64,000 nt of DNA from Geobacteraceae bacterium (GTDB taxonomy: Bacteria; Desulfobacterota; Desulfuromonadia; Geobacterales; Pseudopelobacteraceae). The translations under genes were made by a program, and so were the position numbers. Each line of letters opens with the position of its first letter. Position 1 is the stretch's first letter. The stretch is from NCBI GenBank assembly GCA_016720395.1, contig JADKKR010000003.1:186001-250000 (forward strand). The letters run 5' to 3'. Below are positions 26,327 to 33,024 of this stretch, in pieces. Below the pieces are notes generated by a model. That model was not told where the DNA came from. It ran no database searches and saw nothing but the letters and a program-made list of their open reading frames with translations.

Positions 26327-26809
26327 CTATTCCAGAGATTTCAGGACTCTCGGGGTGACATCACTGAAGCGCAGGATCATCTTACCCTTGTGGTCCTTGA
26401 GAAACGCGTGTGCATCGGCCAGTTTCCCGAAGGGAACCAATTCTTTGCCCATCGGGCCGTACACATCGCTGCCGATGACAAAATGCGCCTTACGAGCGTC
26501 AACCGGCTTGAGGGTGTAATAGTCATTGACGGAGATGGCAGAGACGTCGGCCTGTTTCCTTGCCGGGGTGTACTTCTGCATGTTGAGGTAATAGGTGAAG
26601 AAATCTTTCGCACCGTCAAAGAAGAGTGTTGTGGTGTCTTTGAATGTAACGGTGGCTACCCAGTCAGGGTATTTGCTGACGAACATCCCGCAGACCGGAC
26701 ATTTATCCTTTGCCGACGGGGTAGGGCTGGTCGCTGGAGCAGCAAACGCTGCTGAGAAAGAGAGAAGAAGACAGAGCAAAAGTGGCGGCAGGTGTCTGAA
26801 TAGGTGCAT
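26327..26809 (-). CDS. NosL-family copper-binding protein
   Basis: A 160-residue secreted protein: signal peptide of about 23 residues, then the NosL metal site KCPVCGMFVSKYPDW and the family motif YGPMGKELVPFG. NosL binds Cu(I) and delivers it to nitrous oxide reductase in denitrifiers, but no nosZ, nosD or nosR is here. In this protein the Cys pair is CPVC, and no lipobox is seen, so it is probably soluble or anchored by its signal. It sits inside the copper-type cluster. Confidence 0.85.
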   Translation of the reverse strand: MHLFRHLPPLLLCLLLSFSAAFAAPATSPTPSAKDKCPVCGMFVSKYPDWVATVTFKDTTTLFFDGAKDFFTYYLNMQKYTPARKQADVSAISVNDYYTLKPVDARKAHFVIGSDVYGPMGKELVPFGKLADAHAFLKDHKGKMILRFSDVTPRVLKSLE

Positions 26810-26843
26810 CGAGAGTCCCCTTGTGATGATGGTGAGGCATACT

Positions 26844-26869
26844 ACCCGGCAGCCATGGGGCTGCCGGGT
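26844..26869. terminator. Strong hairpin between the two NosL-like genes
   Basis: An 11-base perfect stem (ACCCGGCAGCC / GGCTGCCGGGT) with a 4-base loop and no T tract. It lies between two same-strand genes and may stabilise or partly end the transcript, not act as a full terminator. Confidence 0.55.
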
Positions 26870-26886
26870 CTGAGACTGTTCCTCAC

Positions 26887-27381
26887 TTACTTGTGGTCAT
26901 GTCCTTTGTGTTCAGAGGGTTTCCTGCTCTGAGCCTTTTCAGCGTGTTCAGCTTCGGCTGCCTTGAGGGCCTCGTCAAAGGTTGCCAACTTTCCGCCATT
27001 GGCCTTGATGAAGGCATCGGCATCCTTCTTGTCGGCAAAGGCCCATTTGGCGACCTTGGTCATGACGCCTTTTTTGCTGCCGCCGATGACCCAGCTTGCT
27101 GTCTTGGCATCGGTTAAATTCCTGGTGTTATAGTCAGCCACCTGGTAGGACTTGACAGTCTTGCCCTTGCTTTTCGCAATGTCGGTTACGACACAGTTTA
27201 GGCTGCAGGTGCCGGCGCTGCTGCCGTCGGTATAGGAGACGATCATGCGGCTGTGGCCGAACTTGGTGCGGTCCATACCGCAATGCACGCAGGCATCCGG
27301 TGCTTCAACCTTGGTCTCGGCTGCCAGGCAGACGGTTCCGAGAGACAGTACCAGCAATACGGCTATCCAGAGTTTCTTCAT
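26887..27381 (-). CDS. Second NosL-like metal-binding protein with His-rich tail
   Basis: A 164-residue secreted protein: signal peptide cut after CLAAE, NosL-type site ACVHCGMDRTKFGHSRM near residues 30-46, a second Cys pair TCSLNC, and a C-terminal tail rich in charged residues ending HKGHDHK. It differs from its neighbour by replacing CPVC with CVHC. Both probably bind copper. The His tail suggests extra metal binding. It follows the CGCG-repeat gene by 24 bases. Confidence 0.8.
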   Translation of the reverse strand: MKKLWIAVLLVLSLGTVCLAAETKVEAPDACVHCGMDRTKFGHSRMIVSYTDGSSAGTCSLNCVVTDIAKSKGKTVKSYQVADYNTRNLTDAKTASWVIGGSKKGVMTKVAKWAFADKKDADAFIKANGGKLATFDEALKAAEAEHAEKAQSRKPSEHKGHDHK

Positions 27382-27405
27382 ATGTGGTGATCTCCTGTTA
27401 TGTAA

Positions 27406-27804
27406 TTATTTTTTTGCTTTCGATTTTTTTACCTTGACCATATCCTTGTCGCATCCGCACTTGCCCGGTTTTTGAGCTACGTAACCGCAGTTGCAACCGT
27501 CACCGCAGCCGCAGGCGTATTTACCCTGAACCGGAGCCGAAAACTCTTTGTCACCGATTTTGTAGTAGACCTTGCCTTTTTCAACCTTGGTCACGGTCGC
27601 TTTTACCATGTCCTGCCCGCAGCCGCATTTACCTTCCTGTTTGCCAAGAGTCCCGCAATCGCATCCGGCACCGCAGCCGCAGGCATAGATTGAATCGCCG
27701 GCTTTTGCTTCAAATTTTCCGGACGGTCCTTTGTCGGCAAACGCCAGACCAACAGTAGCAAACACGAACAACATCGATAGTACCAACAGAACGGTTTTTT
27801 TCAT
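27406..27804 (-). CDS. Secreted Cys-rich protein with two CGCG repeats
   Basis: A 132-residue exported protein: signal peptide of about 23 residues and two near-identical modules, each with four cysteines in YACGC(G)xGCxCG and two more in GKCGCxxDMVK, twelve cysteines in all. Between them is a small VTKVEKGKVYYKIGDKEF segment. The density and spacing of Cys suggest thiolate metal-cluster binding, like a periplasmic metallothionein. I do not recognise a named family. A good promoter of its own lies 35 bases upstream of its start. Confidence 0.75.
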   Translation of the reverse strand: MKKTVLLVLSMLFVFATVGLAFADKGPSGKFEAKAGDSIYACGCGAGCDCGTLGKQEGKCGCGQDMVKATVTKVEKGKVYYKIGDKEFSAPVQGKYACGCGDGCNCGYVAQKPGKCGCDKDMVKVKKSKAKK

Positions 27805-27838
27805 GATAGGTCTCCTTGTTAAAAAAAGTTATTTTCAA

Positions 27839-27867
27839 ATTTTACAGGGTAAATACGAATCTGTCCA
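27839..27867 (-). promoter_or_regulatory. Promoter for the CGCG-repeat / NosL-like genes
   Basis: TGGACA (27867-27862) and TAAAAT (27844-27839) on the minus strand have a 17-base spacer, 34 bases before the start codon. AAGGAGA gives a good ribosome site. This splits the cluster into at least two transcripts. The region between the receptor stop and this box holds only a 7-base stem (CACCTGA/TCAGGTG). Confidence 0.6.
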
Positions 27868-27941
27868 CCCCCTTTCTCACTGCGGAACCGGTAGTGATTA
27901 CTGCAAGGTGCACCTGAAAAGTCAGGTGTAACCTGTATTCA

Positions 27942-29972
27942 TCAGAACTTGTAGCCCATTGAAAAGTATACGTTTCTGCCGTTTTCAGGCACCTTTACGC
28001 CGCTTTGAAAAGGGTCGCGGGCATAGGACAGGTGGCTTACGTACTGCTTGTCAAACAGGTTGTTGATGCCGATGATTATTGAAACCCCTTGATAGTTGAG
28101 GCCGCTTTTTATGTCGGTTGTTGCCCAACCCGGCGTTTTTGTTTCGTTGAGGTTGCTGTCGACCTGATCCTGCTCTCGAGCCAGATTTTCCATTGCTTCA
28201 AAGAAAAATGTACCGTTGTCATAGCGAACGGAAACGGATCCCCTCAGTGGCGGAATCTCCGAGAGAGGCCGGTCGGCACTCTCATTCCGCGCTTCTACAT
28301 AAGAAAGTGATCCTCGAATAAACAGATCGAAATCCAGTGAAACCTGACTGCCCAGTTCCGCTCCCCACATGCTGGCATGAATGTTCTGATAGCTTTTTTC
28401 AAAACTCAATGGAATCTGGTAAAAGTTTATATAATCCTGCAGGTCGCTATAAAAGACCGACGTATTGACATAAAAACGGTCATTCGAGAATTTTGCGCCG
28501 ATATCGACCTGATGATTGACAGAGGATTTCAGGTCTTTATTTCCGTGCCAGTAATTGGATGCTGCCGATGGTACGCCCGGAGTCGGGACGTCCAGGTACA
28601 GCTCCTGCTGATCGGGTGTGCGTGTCCCCCTGGCTACGCCCGTGAAAATGTCCAGACCTTTAATCGGAGTGTAGGTCAGTTGCAGGTTAGCACTTACATC
28701 GGCAAAATCCCTGCTGGTTCCTGCAGTCACCAGAGTGTTGGTCTTGTTTGCCTCAGCCCATGTCAGGTCACCACGCAGGCCGCCTTTCAGTGTCAGCATG
28801 CTTCCCAATGGCATTTCATATTCACCGAACATGCCCAGGTTGTCGATGGAAACGTCCGGAATCATGGCCAGATCACGGTAGGCAAAATACATGGCGCGCC
28901 GGTTGAGGGCATCCCAGTTGCGGTTGTAGTAATCGATGCCGGTTTTCAGAGTTCCCGGTCCCACCGCCAGAGTTGCATTCAGTTTTGCCCCGTAGACCTG
29001 TGTCTTTGCATCGGTCGACATGGAGTAGAAGCGGGGTGATGTCTGTGATGTGAAACGGAAGCGGTCATCCATCAGGTGGTCGACCGAATCCCAGTATACC
29101 TGCAGCTTCAGGTCCTGCAGCAGCGGTGAAATCTTTTGAATACGGTAAGTCCAGTTAAGGCGGTGGGTCTTGTCATAGTCAGCATCCATTTTAAGATACG
29201 GATAGAGGACGTGGTCGGCATCCTGATAGGTGTAGCTGATCTCGCTGCGCGAATTTTCGGTCGGGTTGATGGCGAACTTGCCCCAACCGGTATTGATCTC
29301 GTAAGCCTTGGAATCGACGGCATTGGTCTTGTAGCGGTTCGGGCTGGTCACGGGATAAATCTCGGTCAATAGTTTGCCATTGCCGGATTTTGGGACATCG
29401 GAATATTTATAGGCATACCCCAGCAGTCCGTCAAAGGCATCGGCACCATAGGATGCCGTGGCCGATCCATTGATGCTGTGCCAATCTCCGTAGCTAAGAT
29501 TGACGTCCCCTCCGGGGCCCTTGCCCGGTTTCTTCGTCTGGGCATCGATCATGCCGCCCAGGCCGCCAGGATTTGATAAGTCATAGGGCCCCTTGATTAT
29601 TTTAACCTGCTCTATCTCTGCGAAATCATAGTGAAATGAGGGCGGATCCATACGAGACGGACAGGCGCCGTGAAGACGCACACCATCCACGAGGACGTTG
29701 ATATTATCCTTCTGGAAGCCTCGCAGAACAATGTCATTGGCGATAGCTCCCTTGTGGACGCAGCTGATCCCTTCGACCTGCTTGAGGGCCTCACCCATGT
29801 CTCTGGCCGGACTCTCGCGCACCTCGCGGATAGACAGACTTTCCTCTTTCGGGGCTTCCTTCTGGCCGCGGACGGTGATCTCGTCCAGCAGCTGGCTTTC
29901 GGCGTGGACAACCTGACACATTACCAGAAGACCGAATGATGCTGCCAGTATTGAAATATAATTAGTCTTCAT
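27942..29972 (-). CDS. TonB-dependent copper receptor (OprC/NosA type)
   Basis: A 676-residue outer-membrane receptor: signal peptide cut after VVHA, a plug domain (about 30-145) with a short TonB-box-like DEITVRG, and a 22-strand-type barrel ending in an aromatic residue (YKF). The plug contains GACPSRMDPP with Cys104 and Met108, matching the CxxxM copper site of the OprC family, and the barrel has VDHLMDD with His299 and Met301, matching the HxM partner. These two motifs together strongly suggest copper binding. Start: the ATG at 29972 follows AAGGAG by 11 bases; a GTG at 29978 is closer to it and cannot be excluded. Confidence 0.9.
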   Translation of the reverse strand: MKTNYISILAASFGLLVMCQVVHAESQLLDEITVRGQKEAPKEESLSIREVRESPARDMGEALKQVEGISCVHKGAIANDIVLRGFQKDNINVLVDGVRLHGACPSRMDPPSFHYDFAEIEQVKIIKGPYDLSNPGGLGGMIDAQTKKPGKGPGGDVNLSYGDWHSINGSATASYGADAFDGLLGYAYKYSDVPKSGNGKLLTEIYPVTSPNRYKTNAVDSKAYEINTGWGKFAINPTENSRSEISYTYQDADHVLYPYLKMDADYDKTHRLNWTYRIQKISPLLQDLKLQVYWDSVDHLMDDRFRFTSQTSPRFYSMSTDAKTQVYGAKLNATLAVGPGTLKTGIDYYNRNWDALNRRAMYFAYRDLAMIPDVSIDNLGMFGEYEMPLGSMLTLKGGLRGDLTWAEANKTNTLVTAGTSRDFADVSANLQLTYTPIKGLDIFTGVARGTRTPDQQELYLDVPTPGVPSAASNYWHGNKDLKSSVNHQVDIGAKFSNDRFYVNTSVFYSDLQDYINFYQIPLSFEKSYQNIHASMWGAELGSQVSLDFDLFIRGSLSYVEARNESADRPLSEIPPLRGSVSVRYDNGTFFFEAMENLAREQDQVDSNLNETKTPGWATTDIKSGLNYQGVSIIIGINNLFDKQYVSHLSYARDPFQSGVKVPENGRNVYFSMGYKF

Positions 29973-30026
29973 ATGCACTTGTTCTCCTTGAAAGTGATTA
30001 AATGATACTCGAAAATATTCTGCAGC

Positions 30027-30752
30027 TTATTGAATCATTTTGAAATTTATCGGTACTACGATCTCTGCCCGCACCGGAGGCTTCGGGTAGGGGGCTGCGT
30101 TTCGGACAGTCTCTATAGCACTCTTATCAAGGATCGGGAATCCGGACGTATCCTTCACCCTGATATTGTGGACCGTGCCGTTCTCAGCGATGACAAATGC
30201 CACGGTGACCTTCCCGCTCCAGCGCATTTTTCTGGCCATGGGCGGATAAGCCAGCTGCTTCGCTATCAGGTCACTGATGTAAGCAAAGTGCTCTTTCAGA
30301 TAGCGCTGCTGTATCTTTTCCGGTGTCGGTTGTTCCTGTGTTACTGGAGCGAAATCTTGCACAGGTGCTTTTGCCACGGAGTTCGAAACCGGATTGCCGG
30401 GCTCGATTTTTCGGTGGATGGCTGTAACAGCCGGAACATCGGGAGATGGTTTCGGCAGATCTCTGGCCAGGCTCTTCTCCGGAGCCGGGACAACAGCGGG
30501 TGCTGCAGGCCGCACGGCCTGGCGTAACAATTCCGGCGGCGCTGGTTCCTTTCTTATCGGCGGAGCTGGAGTCCGAACGATTGCCACCGCAGGTTTCTTG
30601 TCCGGAAGAGCCGGAAGCGCACGATTGTCCAGAACCACCGTGATGGTGTTCGGCGTACGATTTGCGTTTCGTGACACGTAAGGAATCAGGGTGGCCGCCA
30701 CGATCAGATGCAACGCAAGAGAGAACCCGAACCATTTGGCCTGCTGGAGCAT
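30027..30752 (-). CDS. tonB: TonB-like energy transducer
   Basis: A 241-residue protein anchored by one N-terminal helix (LALHLIVAATLIP), followed by a Pro/Ala/Lys-rich spanning region (about 50-140) and a C-terminal TonB domain with YPPMARKMRWSGKVTVAFVI and the family FPILDKSAIETVRNAAPYP. It transfers proton-motive force to the receptor encoded 54 bases downstream, so it is probably dedicated to it. exbB and exbD are not present. Start: MLQQAKW at 30752 with GGAGG 9 bases upstream. An earlier in-frame ATG is only 3 bases from that site. Confidence 0.92.
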   Translation of the reverse strand: MLQQAKWFGFSLALHLIVAATLIPYVSRNANRTPNTITVVLDNRALPALPDKKPAVAIVRTPAPPIRKEPAPPELLRQAVRPAAPAVVPAPEKSLARDLPKPSPDVPAVTAIHRKIEPGNPVSNSVAKAPVQDFAPVTQEQPTPEKIQQRYLKEHFAYISDLIAKQLAYPPMARKMRWSGKVTVAFVIAENGTVHNIRVKDTSGFPILDKSAIETVRNAAPYPKPPVRAEIVVPINFKMIQ

Positions 30753-30868
30753 GAACATAATCCTCCGGGCATGGTACAGATGTGCGCAGTTTCGGCCTCG
30801 TACAGGATATACATGCAACGAAACCGTCTTACACATGGTGTCAGTTGTAGAAACGTCTCTCGAGAGTG

Positions 30869-31369
30869 TCAGGCCCGTTCTGGCGGAGGGTCAGGTGGCT
30901 CGCCATGACGGGATGTCAGACGGTGGGCAAAGGAGGTAAAAGAGGTAAAAGCGTGATGAGGGCTGAAAAGATCCGTGAAATGATAGGGCAGAATTTCCGA
31001 TGATCCGCCGGTTGAAAGGGCGTCTTGTTTCTGGCTGCCACACGGGCAGCCGCAGGCGATAACGGTCTTCTTTGCACTAGAGTCATTCTTGCAGCAGTCG
31101 TCTGTGTCCTCTTCGTCTTCGTGGACGCAGGCGGTCTGTTGTCTCATTTTACTGCAGCAGCAGGTATTGGATACCCGGCTTTCAGGTGAGCAGCCGCAGA
31201 GGTTGCAATCACCGGAACATTCGCGAACAGTCACCTGGGCAGCACCAGCAGAATGCATGGCAAACGGCAGCAGTGGGCTGAAGATAATCACCATATAAAG
31301 CGCCGTCATGCCGGCCGCAATTATATGGCGGAGTGAGTTACAGACTCTATGTGCGGGCAGAATAGGCAT
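30869..31369 (-). CDS. Secreted Cys-rich protein at the head of the copper-type cluster
   Basis: A 166-residue protein with an N-terminal export or anchor segment (about residues 18-45) and 14 cysteines, many in tight groups (CSGDCNLCGC, NTCCC, DDCC, ACGCPCG), next to an acidic stretch and His residues (HEDEEDTDD, HFTDLFSPHHAF). It ends in a Pro-rich tail. No family recognised. I infer metal binding or sensing at the cell envelope. The start is 11 bases after the -10 box, so the leader would be only a few bases long; an internal Met at 31309 is an alternative start but lacks the basic N terminus. Confidence 0.6.
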   Translation of the reverse strand: MPILPAHRVCNSLRHIIAAGMTALYMVIIFSPLLPFAMHSAGAAQVTVRECSGDCNLCGCSPESRVSNTCCCSKMRQQTACVHEDEEDTDDCCKNDSSAKKTVIACGCPCGSQKQDALSTGGSSEILPYHFTDLFSPHHAFTSFTSFAHRLTSRHGEPPDPPPERA

Positions 31370-31380
31370 AATTTTTTCTA

Positions 31381-31409
31381 ATTATCGCAATCACGATAAA
31401 ATGAGTCAA
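31381..31409 (-). promoter_or_regulatory. Promoter with overlapping operator for the copper-type cluster
   Basis: TTGACT (31409-31404) and GATAAT (31386-31381) on the minus strand with a 17-base spacer make a strong sigma70 match. A perfect inverted repeat TTATCG / CGATAA with 6 bases between (31382-31399) covers the -10 box and the spacer. A repressor bound here would block RNA polymerase, the expected design of a metal-responsive switch. The regulator is not identified; the word is partly Fur-like. Confidence 0.65.
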
Positions 31410-31474
31410 GTAGTTTTTGCAATTCTCTGTTTTGAACCAGACATACAAACGTCAGACGGGATCAGGCCAATCGT

Positions 31475-32740
31475 CTATCTTGGCAAGGATTCACGCCATT
31501 CCCTGACCAGTCCTTCATAGCTGAGACTGTAATCTTTTAGTGCCGATGCAACGGCCGATGATATACCCATCCCTTTGCCAAGGTCCGAAAGTATAGCATT
31601 GACGCGATGCCATCCGTAAGTTGAAACCAGGTAATTGACCATTGAGTGACTCTGCTGGTAGGCGCGCATGGCTTCACGGGACGAAAGGCCGCTGAAGCTG
31701 CCTTCCAGCCGTCGAACATCGATCAATGACTCTTTCGTGATTGCCTGCCCAGCTTCCATTGCCGGGTGATCGAACTGTCTCTTGCCGAACATCTCGGCAA
31801 TGCCTTCGTTCAGCCAGACCGGGCAGTTGCCGCGGGTCAGATCGAAGACTACCACATGGGCGTATTCGTGAAAAAGGATCGCCCGCATGGGTGGGGTGAT
31901 CTCGTTCATCGCCCCGAACGGCAACCTGATCGTGCCGTCGTACACGCCGCCAGACCAGTCGGGGGAATCGGTGACGTCCTTGTAGTCATCACGCTTGTAG
32001 ATTGCAACCGGAACGCGTGCTTCCGTAAAATGCCCCAGTTCGGCACCAACCTGGTTGGAGGCACTTTCCAGGACATCCAGAATTGCCAGTGCCAAGGATG
32101 AACTCACTCCGGGATCGTAGGTCAGATTGAATCGTGAACTGTGACTGCGGTCCATACTGCCCTCGACGGCAGTCTCCTTGCGGGCTTTTTTGAGCAGATT
32201 GATGAGATCCGGTCTGCCGGGAGCCAGTCTCAGAGCCTGTTCCCACAGTTCCATAGCCTGTTGGCGATTGTCGGTTTCATAAAGTACCAGGCCGAGATAG
32301 AAGAGCAGGTCCGCCGAATCGGGATGATCGGAGCGGGTGCGCTCCAGTTCGTAGCGGGCAATATCGTATTTCTTCAGGTAGTAATTGCAGATGCCTCTCG
32401 ACAGGGCGAAGGCAGCTTCATCGGGGTACAGTTCAGCCGCCTTGAGGTAGTATTCGTCGGCCTGCTCGTACTGCCTCCGGTTGAAAAGGTGGTTGCCGTA
32501 ATGTGCGTAGGCCTCTGCCAGATCGCGTTTGAGTTTTTCATTGAACGGATACATCTGGGACGCGGAGCGGAGTCTTTCCAAATTCTTGTCGTAATCACCC
32601 GGGTTACCGTGAGAATCGGATGCTTTCACGGCTTGTTCGGCATGGAGGTACCCAGGAGTGGCTGATATAAAAAGGGTGAGCAGCAGGAGGCCCCGGAGTA
32701 CAATAGATTTCGACGTTGTGTTTCCAGTGTATTGAATCAT
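31475..32740 (-). CDS. TPR protein with a C-terminal zinc peptidase domain
   Basis: A 421-residue exported protein: signal region to about residue 35, TPR-like repeats (about 70-190), then a peptidase-MA-like domain with HEYAH near residue 295 (HExxH zinc site) and downstream NEGIAEMF, which carries the third ligand Glu. It likely acts in the periplasm; substrate unknown. The ATG at 32740 overlaps the DnaJ-like gene stop (ATGA), and GGGG sits 6 bases upstream. Confidence 0.8.
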   Translation of the reverse strand: MIQYTGNTTSKSIVLRGLLLLTLFISATPGYLHAEQAVKASDSHGNPGDYDKNLERLRSASQMYPFNEKLKRDLAEAYAHYGNHLFNRRQYEQADEYYLKAAELYPDEAAFALSRGICNYYLKKYDIARYELERTRSDHPDSADLLFYLGLVLYETDNRQQAMELWEQALRLAPGRPDLINLLKKARKETAVEGSMDRSHSSRFNLTYDPGVSSSLALAILDVLESASNQVGAELGHFTEARVPVAIYKRDDYKDVTDSPDWSGGVYDGTIRLPFGAMNEITPPMRAILFHEYAHVVVFDLTRGNCPVWLNEGIAEMFGKRQFDHPAMEAGQAITKESLIDVRRLEGSFSGLSSREAMRAYQQSHSMVNYLVSTYGWHRVNAILSDLGKGMGISSAVASALKDYSLSYEGLVREWRESLPR

Positions 32741-33024
32741 GAAGAACCCCATGGGTCAGTGGCGAACTGTTTTCGCAGAAGCTCGTCAGGGTTTTGCCGG
32801 TAGAACTCCTCTTCTGTAAAGGAAAACCGGTAGGACTGGAGATAGGACATCAGGATTGTGGCGGCGTTATTCAGAACCTGCATGTGCTGCGCATCTCCCT
32901 GCAGGTCAGGGTGGTATTTTCTGGAAAGCTCCCGATGACGGCGCTTGACCTGAGCCATGGTGGGTTGATCTCGCTCGGAGAAGCCGAAGACCGTAAGGGC
33001 GTCTTTCAGTTCGACGTGGGTCAC
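32737..33024 (-). CDS. Small J-domain protein
   Basis: A 95-residue protein that is essentially a J domain: helix II HRELSRKYHPDLQGD with the HPD tripeptide and a helix III with LNNAATILMSYL. J domains stimulate an Hsp70 ATPase. No zinc or substrate domain is attached. It starts 4 bases inside dxs (ATGA overlap) and its stop overlaps the peptidase gene, so the three are translationally coupled. Confidence 0.85.
   Translation of the reverse strand: MTHVELKDALTVFGFSERDQPTMAQVKRRHRELSRKYHPDLQGDAQHMQVLNNAATILMSYLQSYRFSFTEEEFYRQNPDELLRKQFATDPWGSS

Noticed and set aside
23007..31369. Nitrous oxide reductase (nos) cluster
   Set aside because: NosL-like proteins and an ABC pair are present, but nosZ, nosR and nosD are not, and the ATPase is of MacB type, not NosF type.
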